Shown: in pieces, positions 1 to 6,878 of the stretch
Numbering within the stretch: the first letter of the stretch is position 1
Layout: each line of letters starts with the position of its first letter
NCBI GenBank assembly: GCA_038233055.1
Contig: JBBSMS010000143.1
Span: forward strand, 1-8,308
Direction: 5' to 3'
Length of the DNA stretch: 8,308 nucleotides
Source of the DNA: Salsipaludibacter sp038233055
Lineage (GTDB): Bacteria; Actinomycetota; Nitriliruptoria; Nitriliruptorales; Nitriliruptoraceae
Made by a program: the position numbers and the translations under genes
Notes under the pieces: generated by a model
What the model was told of the DNA's origin: nothing
The model's input: the letters and a program-made list of their open reading frames with translations, nothing else
Databases searched by the model: none

Positions 1-1286
1 GGCGGGGTCTCGTGGCCGTGGCGCGTGGTCAGGTCCTGCCACTCGATCGTCAGCATGCGGTGGCGCTGCAGGTCCCGGAAGCCGCCGTAGTCCCCCAGCA
101 CGTCGAAGCGGTACCAGATCCGTTCCAGTGCCCGGCCCGGCTTGTGGCGCCGGTTGCGCCGCTCCCCCACGAACGCTGCCACGATCGCGGCCCGCTCGTC
201 CGCGCCCAGTCGCGCCACCACCTCACCGACCGCCCGTTCGGACCGGTCGGCGTGGGGATGGAGGATGGCCGTGACCAGTGACTGCTCGGCCTCGACCGGG
301 TCGCGGGGTGACCAGTCGACCAGCGTCACCTCGTCGACAGGGTCCACCTCGTCGCCGCGGGGGACGTGCCGGGCCGCCAGCGCACGGACCTCGTCGCGGG
401 TGGTGGCGAGGTAGTCCGACCACGCCAGACCGCGGTCGGGACGGTCGACCCGGGTGAGGAAGGACGGGACGAGGTGGCGCAACTCGGCCAGCATGCGGGC
501 ACCGACGTGGCGGGCCTCGGCCAACTCCGACGCCTGCAGACGCAGCAGCAGCAGCTCGTAGGACTGTCCCGACGCGAACATCCCGACGTTGGAGGTGGTC
601 GCGGCCGGCAGCAGCCCGCGCAGCAGGTCCAGCGCCTTGGCCTTGGTGGCGTTGCGGTACACGAAGTCGGAGGTCGACCCGTCCTGCGGCCAGGTCACCC
701 GGACCCAGTTCAGCACTGTCGGGATCGACTGGGCGTAGGTGGCGAAGATCGCGTCGAGGGTGTCGACGTAGGCCCGGGCGTGCGGTCCGGCCATCACGTC
801 GGCGTCGCGGTGGTAGCGCCAGCGGCCGTCGACCTGCTGGTCGTAGGCGATGTAGCGGGTCGACTGTTCGAGGTAGGCCGCCAGGCGCCCCCACTCGACC
901 TGCTTGGTCAGCAGGTTGGAGATCTCCTCGATCGCGACGTGGGCGCCGCCCAGTTGGGCCACCGAGTCGTCGCCGTACTCGCTGAAGACCCGCTGGTACA
1001 GCCCCTCGGCCCGCGCGGTGCCGACCGCGGCGTTGCCGTCGGCGGCGGCGTCGGGGTCGTCGACGGCCAGCAGGTCCGCGAACTCGTCGACGAACAACCG
1101 CCGGATGGACTTGCGCGACCGCGAGTAGCGCGCGAACAACGCGCCCTTGACCACCTCGGGGAGGTCCACCAACCCGGCCACGTGGTCGTCGATGTTGGTG
1201 AAGTGACGAGCCAGCAACGAACGCTCGGCGTCGGTGAACTCGTCCTGCGGCGGCGGTACGGGGCGGGTGTCGAGCGGTTCGGACAC
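1..1286 (-). CDS. Tandem ThyX-family (FAD-dependent thymidylate synthase-like) protein, 3' end beyond window
   Basis: ThyX enzymes make dTMP from dUMP using methylene-tetrahydrofolate, FAD and NADPH in the cytoplasm. The 428 visible residues hold two ThyX-like halves. Half 1 contains EYGDDSVAQLGG and then KQVEWGRLAAYLEQSTRY (residues 128-145), which aligns with the ThyX signature RHRX7S followed by xRY. The RHR positions read W132-G133-R134, while S142, R144 and Y145 are kept. Half 2 contains R408-H409-R410, but the serine position seven residues on is D418. The body includes conserved-looking blocks such as LPEVVKGALFARYSRS near the N-terminus. I chose the GTG at 1284-1286 because the family-like region begins about 15 residues later; its ribosome site is weak. 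An in-frame ATG at 1353-1355 would add 23 residues but also lacks a clear ribosome site. The gene follows the STAND regulator by 88 bases on the same strand. I recall long duplicated ThyX proteins being annotated as thymidylate synthases, but activity is unproven here because neither half has a complete signature. Family assignment is fairly sure, function is not. Confidence 0.85.
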   Translation of the reverse strand, partial: MSEPLDTRPVPPPQDEFTDAERSLLARHFTNIDDHVAGLVDLPEVVKGALFARYSRSRKSIRRLFVDEFADLLAVDDPDAAADGNAAVGTARAEGLYQRVFSEYGDDSVAQLGGAHVAIEEISNLLTKQVEWGRLAAYLEQSTRYIAYDQQVDGRWRYHRDADVMAGPHARAYVDTLDAIFATYAQSIPTVLNWVRVTWPQDGSTSDFVYRNATKAKALDLLRGLLPAATTSNVGMFASGQSYELLLLRLQASELAEARHVGARMLAELRHLVPSFLTRVDRPDRGLAWSDYLATTRDEVRALAARHVPRGDEVDPVDEVTLVDWSPRDPVEAEQSLVTAILHPHADRSERAVGEVVARLGADERAAIVAAFVGERRNRRHKPGRALERIWYRFDVLGDYGGFRDLQRHRMLTIEWQDLTTRHGHETP

Positions 1287-1374
1287 GGGACGGTCTCGGC
1301 AGGTCGGGGCGTGGATCGGCGAGGCTAGGGCGTGGCCGGCTGGCGACGTCGACATCGGTGGCGGGTGCCGGGGC
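1287..1374. other. Short intergenic gap between regulator and ThyX-like gene
   Basis: This gap separates the stop of the STAND regulator from the chosen GTG start of the ThyX-like gene. No hairpin with a T-run lies after the stop, so read-through from the regulator into the ThyX-like gene is possible. A TAGCCT hexamer on the minus strand resembles a -10 box but has no convincing -35 partner. The alternative ATG start of the downstream gene also lies here. Confidence 0.5.
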
Positions 1375-4300
1375 TCAGGCCTGGTCGGGACAGGTGTCGA
1401 CCCGGAGGTACTCGAGGCACTCCTCGGGTGTCCAGCCCCGGACGACCCTCGACCGCGCGATGTCGACCAGTTCCTCCCGGTCCATGGTGTAGATGCGCAC
1501 GGAGGCGTTGGGGCCGCCGTCCGAGAACGCAACGTGGCGCCCGTCCGGGCTCATGCGTACGCGGCAGAAGCCCGTGGAGTCATCGGCGAGCCGGACGACC
1601 TCCTCACCCGTCGAGGTGTCCCACACCTGCACGGGTCCGCCGGCGAACACGCCGGACTGGCTGAATGCGCAACTCACCAGCCGGGTCCCGTCCGGCGAGT
1701 GGTCCACGCTGTTGACCTGCAGGTCCTCGTCCGCCATGGTCACGACGCGCTCGCCTCCGGCCACGTCCCAGATGCCCAGGCCGAACCCGGCCAGGGCGAT
1801 GCGCTCCCCGGTCGGACTCCAGTCCAGGCTGTTGAAGGTGCCGTCGACCACCTGCCGCACCGTGTCGGCCTGCCAGTCCCGGATCGTGACGCGGCCGACG
1901 GTGTTCCCGCCATCCTGGGCGGCCGAGGCCCGCGTGCTCGCCAACAGCCGTCCGGTCGGGTCGAAGGCGATCGTCTCGACGAACAACGAGTCGTCGTTGG
2001 CGACGAACTGCACCTGTCGACCATCGCCATCGACGACCGCGATGCCGGGCGGGTCGTAGGTGACCACGGCCGCATGCTCGCCGTCCGGGTGGGCCGCGAC
2101 GGTGCTCCAGGTGCCACCCGTGGGCACCCGTCCCAGCGGCTCACCCGTGGCTGCCGACCACATCGCGGCGTCGTCGAAGCCGGCGGTCACCACCCGAGCC
2201 CCGTCGGCACTGACGTCCACGTTCGTCACCGCGCCGTACTCGACCTCCGACGTCGCAGCAGGCAGTCCGGGCTCATGGGCGTCGATTGTGGTGGCTGCGG
2301 TCCAGGACTCGGGGTCCCACCACGTCACGGCTCCGTCGCCACTGTCGGCGACCAGCGTCCCGTCCGGCGCGAAGTCGATCCCGGGGGTCCAACCGGTCGT
2401 GGCGAACCGCGCCACCTCGGCCCTGGCCGCCGGGTCGAGGTCGAGGACGGCGACGTCACCGGCATCGGCCATGACCAACCGGCTCGACGACCCGGCGAAC
2501 GCCGCCCCGGAGCCGACCCCCGCACCCGACAGCTCCAGTGGCGCCGACGGTTCCTCGGACAGGTCCCACACCAGTCCCTGGTTGGTCGCCAGCCAACGGC
2601 CGTCTGAACTCCACGTCAGGAAGGCCGCAGCAACCTCCGGGGCATCGGGAAGCGGGCCCAGCGAGGCACCGGTCGCCGCGTCCAGGACGTCCGTGCCGCC
2701 GACGCCGGACACCGCGATCATCGTGCCGTCCGGGCTCCAGGCGACCACCTCTGCGTCGGCGTCGGCGGTCAGGACCTCCTCCCACGTCGTCGTGTCAAAG
2801 ACCGCGACCTGCGCGGCTGGGCGCGCGTCGACCGTGGCAGGGAAACCCACGGCCAGGAGCGTGCCGTCGGGGCTGAAGTCCGCACCGCCGGGCTTGACCT
2901 CGATGTCCTGGGGGTCCCCGCCGTCGACCTCGACGTTCTCGAGTTGACGAGGCGGGATGACGGCCTCGACGGCCAGGTCGTCGACGTGGACGACCTGCAG
3001 GATGGCGTCGGCGCGCTCCTGGGCCCACGTCACCGCTGCCAGTCGCCCGTCGGGGCTGATCGCCATGGGGTTGACCAACGGCCCGGGTCCCTCGCGATCG
3101 GCCAGCGCCCGCCCGCTCGGGAGCTCCCACAGGAACAGGTGCCCGCCCCGATCGCCCGTCAGCAGCCGCCCGCCGTCCGGGGTGAAACGGGCGCCCCAGA
3201 CGCCGCCGTCCCCACCGTGTCCCTCCATGGTCGCCACGACGTCGCCGGACTCGGGGTCACGGAGGTCGGCGGCCCACCCGTCCGGGCCTTCCTCGCCACG
3301 TTTCGTCAGCAGCTGGCCGGTGGTCGGCGCGACGGCCAACAGGTCGTCGACGTCCGGCAGGAACGACACCGTGCGATTGGCCGCGATCGCCGCATGGAGA
3401 CTGCCGTCCACGGCCCCACCGACCGGGCTGCCCGGATCCGTCGCGGCGGCGGCCTCGAGTGCGAGCAGGAGGCTGCGCTGGGGATCGTCCTCGAGGGATT
3501 CGTCGGCGGCCGCAACCAGCACCCAGGCCTCGTTGAGGCGACCCTCGCGACGAGCGTTCCAGCCCACCCCGGCACCCACCAGGGCCGCGACGCCGACGAC
3601 CGCCACCAGCGACCACCAGCGACGCCGCGCTCGGCGCTGCAACGCCTGCCGCTCGGCCTCCCGTGCGGCGTCGGCAGCACGGTCGCGCTCCCGGGCTGCC
3701 AAGGACTGCTCGACGAGGTCACGCTCGGCCGGGGCGAGGTGGGCTTCGATGTCACCACGGGCCTCGGCGAGCAGGACCTGGTGGGCGGCGTCGAGCTGAC
3801 GACCGGCCAGGAGCCAGTCGCCATGACGGTCCTGGGCCTCCCACGCGTCCGCCGCGGCGGTCACCCGGCGGGCGTCCAGCAGCCACGCACGACCGTCGTC
3901 CACCCAGCCACGCAGCCGCGGCCAGGCGTCGATGAGCGCCTCGTGGGCGAGTTCGACGACCCGCTCTCCCGTGACGACGTCGGTCCCGGCCGTCAGCAGG
4001 CGGGCGTCGACCAGCGTGCGCACGACGTCGTCGACCTGCTCCTGCCCCGCGCCGGCCCCGCCGAGCTCGCTGGCCCGCACGGGCCGCCGGGCATCCCCGG
4101 TCTCGTCACCGGGTTGCACGCAGCGCAGGAGCACCCGCCGTGCGACCTGTCCCGGCTCGTCGCCCAGTCCGGTGAACACGGCGTCGGCGCGACGCGCGAG
4201 GGCGCCGGCGACACCGCCGAGATCCTCGTACGCCCCGCGCGTCAGGACCTGGTCGGTCCGTCGCTTCCACAGTTCGTGCAGCAGGTGCTGCAACAGTGGG

Positions 4301-5842
4301 AGCACGCCAGGCTCGCCCGCGACGTCCGCGGTGATGCGACCCAGCAGGCCCTCCTCGAGGGTGACGCCCGCTCGCCTCGCGGGGCCGGCCACGATCGTCT
4401 CGACCTGGTCACCCCCCACCGGGGGCACGACGAACTGCGCTCGCGACAGCCACCCGGCGAGGGCAGGCACGGACGCCGCGGACTCGTAGAAGTCGGCCCG
4501 CATGGTGGCGACCACGACGACGCGGCCGTCCAGCCGCCGAGCCGCGGTGGCAAGGAGCTCGACGAAGGGCTCCGCGTCGGCCGGGTCGCCCAGGGTGAAG
4601 AGTTCCTCCAGCTGGTCGACGACGACGAGCAGGCGGCTCACCGGCTCGCGACCAGCCAGGATCTCCTCGGCCAGCCGGTGCAAGCCGTCCGGCCCCTCCA
4701 GGCACGCCGTGACGAGCGCGTCGTCGAGCTCGGTCGTTGCCCCCAACTCCGCGGCCAACGACTTGCGGGCAGACGAACCCGGGACCATCGCACAGGTGAC
4801 CCACGTGTCGCTGTCGGCGATGGCCCCGGCCGCGAGTGCCGGTCGCAGCCCGGCGTGCACGAGGGAGGACTTGCCCACCCCGGACGGCCCCACCACGGCC
4901 ACCAGCCCGGTCGCGGCCAGCCGGTCCACCAGCGCCTGCACCTCGGCGTCACGGCCGAAGAACAGCGCGGCCTCGTCGGCACGGAACGCTCGCAGGCCGA
5001 CGTAGGGAACGACATCGGGGCGCGTCGTCGGGGAGGTGATCGTGTGGCGGTCCCTCCGGGCCGGCGTCGCCACCTCGCCTCGCAGCAGGTCACCGTGCAG
5101 CGCCTGCGTCGCGGGGGACGGATCGACCCCGAGCTCGTCGGCGAGCACGGCGCGGCAGTCCTCGTAGGCCCTCAACGCCGCGGCCCCGTTCCCTGCCGTG
5201 GCCTCGACATCCATCAGGGTGCGCCAGGCGTCCTCGCGCAGCGGGTCGAGGGCCAACGCCTCGCGAACGGACGGTGCGGGCGCCCTCGGCCCGACCCAGT
5301 CGGCTGCGACATTGCGCCAGGACCACCAGCACGGACTGGTGCTGGTCCGCACGACGATCGCGCAGGCGGTCGACCCAGGGCGACGCGATCCCCGACAGGA
5401 CGGGACGCGACAGGATCGAGCGTGCGCGGTTCGCGTCCTCCTCGGCCTCGGGGATCCGACCGTCCGCGAGTGCCCCCAAGGCGGCGGCCACGGATTCCGC
5501 CGCGACTTCCAGGTCGACGCGGAGCTCCGGCAGGTCGACCAGCCAGCGGCCCGGCTTGCCGCGAATCGCGGAGCCGCCGTCGACTCCCACATCGGCGAGC
5601 AGGCGGCGCACGCGGCTCACCACCCCCCGCAGCGCCGGACGCCACTGGTCGGGCAGGCCGGTCGTCCACACCTCCGTGGCCAACATGTCGGCCGAGACCG
5701 GGCCGGGTCGCTCGAGCACCAGCATGGCCGTGACGAGGCGGATCTGCAGCCCTGCGAAGTCCCGGTCCTCGACGATCCGAGATCCTCGCCGGAACGACAT
5801 CGCCCCGGCGAGTGTCACCTCGACGTCGTGCTCGGCCTCCAT
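1375..5842 (-). CDS. SARP/BTAD - nSTAND ATPase - TM - WD40 propeller regulator, frameshifted in the BTAD domain
   Basis: This is a giant signalling regulator, numbered here as if one frameshift were repaired (1488 residues). Residues 8-104 form an OmpR/SARP-like winged helix (VSADMLATEVW, VVSRVRRLL). Residues 110 to about 255 form a BTAD helical domain (EALALDPLREDAW, ELGVDPSPATQALH). The nSTAND NTPase core begins near 279 (PYVGLRAF, ALFFGRD), with Walker A GPSGVGKS at 318-325, Walker B VVVDQLEEL with D409, and the family motif VELAHEALIDAWPRL near 630-645. A charged helix leads to one membrane segment, W742-W761. The rest holds about 14 WD40-like blades (SPDGTLLA, SPDGRHVAF types), enough for two seven-bladed propellers, and ends in the typical RGWTPEECLEYL tail. 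The ATG start is set by GGGGAGG six bases upstream. The first 192 codons (down to 5267) are in one frame and the rest in another, a +1 shift. As written, the gene yields a 250-residue N-terminal product that ends at 5090, and an open frame for the ATPase/propeller part. By family analogy it should bind DNA in response to an unknown ligand or partner. Targets are unknown. Confidence 0.9.
5266..5267 (-). other. Apparent +1 frameshift site in the BTAD region
   Basis: Upstream of here the regulator reads well in one frame (VLVVLAQCRSRLGRAEGART), downstream in the next (EALALDPLREDAWRTLMDVE). Removing one base of the TT pair on the minus strand (AA at 5266-5267) joins them as ARTVRREALALDPLREDAW, a normal-looking BTAD helix. 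The whole gene then becomes exactly 1489 codons including the stop. The exact base is inferred; the shift could lie anywhere within roughly ten codons. No classical slippery heptamer was recognised. Either a real mutation or a sequencing error would explain it. Confidence 0.75.
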
Positions 5843-5848
5843 GGCGCG

Positions 5849-5855
5849 CCTCCCC
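5849..5855 (-). promoter_or_regulatory. Ribosome binding site of the STAND regulator
   Basis: The minus strand reads GGGGAGG, followed by six bases and the ATG at 5840-5842. It is a near-ideal Shine-Dalgarno sequence and decides the start of the regulator. The transcription start predicted from the neighbouring promoter would fall at or inside it. Confidence 0.8.
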
Positions 5856-5860
5856 GTCCG

Positions 5861-5889
5861 ACCCTAGGTCAGTGGTCCCCCGGTGTCAC
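5861..5889 (-). promoter_or_regulatory. Candidate sigma70-type promoter of the STAND regulator
   Basis: On the minus strand GTGACA (5884-5889) is followed by 17 bases and then TAGGGT (5861-5866). The first matches the -35 consensus TTGACA at five of six positions, the second fits the actinobacterial TANNNT -10 pattern, and the spacing is optimal. The weakness is the distance to the gene: initiation about seven bases downstream would be near 5854, leaving an almost leaderless transcript that starts within the ribosome site. Confidence 0.45.
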
Positions 5890-5941
5890 GGCCCCGGCCC
5901 GGGACCGGGACACCTGGGTGGAACACAGCGTGTCCGGGGGG

Positions 5942-5959
5942 TGCAAGGATGCTGCAACC
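5942..5959. promoter_or_regulatory. 11-bp-spaced direct repeat, candidate SARP-type operator
   Basis: The plus strand reads TGCAAGG, ATGC, TGCAACC: two heptamers sharing TGCAA, separated by four bases, an 11-bp period. SARP regulators are known to bind direct heptamers repeated at one helical turn. The site lies about 53 bases upstream of the candidate -35 box of the SARP-STAND gene, so autoregulation is conceivable. SARP sites usually overlap the -35, which this does not, and so short a repeat can arise by chance. Confidence 0.25.
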
Positions 5960-5986
5960 AGGACGGGAGGACCACGTCGAGAAGAA

Positions 5987-6021
5987 CCTGCCGACACCCG
6001 CGATGCGCGGGTGTCGGCAGG
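5987..6021 (-). terminator. Hairpin terminator of the repeat membrane protein gene
   Basis: CCTGCCGACACCCGC and its exact reverse complement GCGGGTGTCGGCAGG form a perfect 15-bp stem around a five-base loop, which can be closed by one more G-C pair. It starts 16 bases after the stop of the 6038-6637 gene. On the minus strand it is followed by TTCTTC, a short T-rich tract, so it suits termination in that direction and isolates the downstream STAND regulator. On the plus strand no T-run follows. Confidence 0.85.
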
Positions 6022-6037
6022 AGCGGGACGGTCCGGG

Positions 6038-6637
6038 TCAGCGGCGGCGAGCCACCATCAGGCGCTTCTCGTCCTCGGCGGTCAGCGGCTCGCCGGGCTC
6101 GCCGGCACGGTCGGCGGCCGCGGCCTTCTCGGCCGCCAGGTCGGTGTCGGCGGTCACGTTGGTCGGCGGGCTGGAGGCCGTGCCCGACCGGGAGGTCATC
6201 GCGGCCTTGTCTGCGGCCAGGTCGAGGTCGGCATCGGCGTTGGTCGGCACGGTCGACGTGGTGCGTCGGCGCGTGACCATCCCGGCCTTCTCCTCCTGCA
6301 GGACGACGTCGGCATCGGGGAGGTCGACGGTGGCTGCCGCGGTCCGCGTGAACTCCTTCTCTCCCTGCAGGGCGACGACCTCGTCGGCGCTGGCCACCGA
6401 GGCGACAGGTGCCGCCGGGGTGAAGGGGCCCCACACGACGACGCCGAACCCGGCGACGGCGACGAGGACCGCCGCGACGACGGGCGAGAGCCCGCCGCGG
6501 GTGGCCTCGACCTGCCGGCCGGCCTCAAGGGCCGCACCGCGCGTGCCCGGTCCGGGTCGGTCGCGAGTGGTCTCGACGTCCGTGGTGTCGTCGGTGGTGT
6601 CCGGCCGCTGTGGCCGGGTGACTGTGTCGGGTTCCAT
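6038..6637 (-). CDS. Single-pass membrane protein with degenerate 27-residue repeats, function unknown
   Basis: I do not recognise this 199-residue protein as a named family. Residues 1-49 are hydrophilic, rich in Thr, Asp and Pro, and probably cytoplasmic. Residues 50-69 (LSPVVAAVLVAVAGFGVVVW) form one membrane helix preceded by R41 and R47, favouring N-inside/C-outside topology. The external part repeats the motif L-[QA]-x-[ED]-K followed shortly by Arg. The motif lysines are K94, K117, K144, K171 and, more loosely, K191, so the spacings are 23, 27, 27 and 20 residues. There are no cysteines, no enzyme motif and no sortase signal. The ATG start is supported by CAGGAG seven bases upstream. 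A strong hairpin terminator follows the stop. The gene is transcribed towards the STAND regulator but is separated from it by that terminator. It could be an envelope anchor or a substrate-binding tether, but this is inference. The coding assignment is firm, the role is not. Confidence 0.85.
   Translation of the reverse strand: MEPDTVTRPQRPDTTDDTTDVETTRDRPGPGTRGAALEAGRQVEATRGGLSPVVAAVLVAVAGFGVVVWGPFTPAAPVASVASADEVVALQGEKEFTRTAAATVDLPDADVVLQEEKAGMVTRRRTTSTVPTNADADLDLAADKAAMTSRSGTASSPPTNVTADTDLAAEKAAAADRAGEPGEPLTAEDEKRLMVARRR
6120..6362 (-). repeat. Degenerate 81-bp tandem repeats within the membrane protein gene
   Basis: On the plus strand gcggcctt recurs at 6120 and 6201, and ccggcctt at 6282, exactly 81 bases (27 codons) apart. 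The first two are each followed by a related stretch ending in gttggtcgg. Similarity is visible at DNA level, especially in the first 50 bases of the first two units. A shorter fourth copy begins near 6351 with ctccttctctccctgcagg, 69 bases on. The units encode the [ED]-K motif segments of the outer domain. Internal duplication followed by drift is the simplest origin. Confidence 0.75.
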
Positions 6638-6832
6638 GGTCGTACTCCTGGTCGTTCCGCGATCCGGTGCCGCGGTGGAACAACAACGATGCCCAGCGGG
6701 TGGAAGCCAGCCGCAAGCGGTGCTGCCCCGGCGTAAGAACGGTGCAAGTCGGGTCGCGGCGTGGTCGACGAGGCGACGGGCCAGGCGTTCCGCGTCGGTC
6801 GGTCCACCCGCGGACCTGGGCTGGTCGGTCGG

Positions 6833-6857
6833 GTGCTGGCCGGTGTAGTGCTGGCCG
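6833..6857. repeat. Short direct repeat upstream of the HNH gene start
   Basis: The ten-base sequence GTGCTGGCCG is present at 6833-6842 and 6848-6857, a 15-bp period, ending nine bases before the ribosome site of the HNH remnant. It may be an operator or a small duplication. Its significance is unknown. Confidence 0.4.
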
Positions 6858-6865
6858 ATCGACAC

Positions 6866-6870
6866 GGAGG
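6866..6870 (+). promoter_or_regulatory. Ribosome binding site of the HNH remnant
   Basis: GGAGG lies eight bases before the ATG at 6879-6881. It is the main reason for placing the ancestral start there, because the frame opened by that ATG ends after 26 codons and has no independent support. Confidence 0.55.
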
Positions 6871-6878
6871 TGACGACG

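Larger units (their letters stand above)
6638..6878. other. Divergent intergenic region
   Basis: This stretch lies between the starts of the repeat membrane protein (minus) and the HNH remnant (plus). It holds the ribosome site CAGGAG (complement of 6645-6650) of the membrane protein and GGAGG at 6866-6870 before the HNH start. CGGTGC occurs at 6718 and 6740, 22 bp apart, and GTGCTGGCCG occurs at 6833 and 6848. No convincing promoter hexamers were found in either direction. Although a minus frame stays open through it, codon quality falls off and I see no further gene. Confidence 0.5.

Noticed and set aside
1287..1355. ATG at 1353-1355 as the start of the ThyX-like protein.
   Set aside because: It has no ribosome site and adds 23 residues, including a rare CTA codon, before the conserved region. 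It remains possible but is less likely than the GTG at 1284-1286.
2944..5733. A 929-codon open frame on the plus strand opposite the STAND regulator.
   Set aside because: It is antisense to clear domain motifs (Walker A and B, WD40 blades). Its product is a low-complexity Arg/Gly/Pro/His-rich sequence with no family resemblance, as expected from high-GC codon bias.
5908..5935. Inverted repeat GGACAC / GTGTCC near the regulator promoter.
   Set aside because: Only six base pairs around a 16-base loop, which is expected by chance in such GC-rich sequence.
5198..6736. A long plus-strand frame spanning the regulator start, terminator and membrane protein gene.
   Set aside because: It runs through the promoter region and the hairpin terminator, antisense to two supported genes, without its own ribosome site or recognisable domain.
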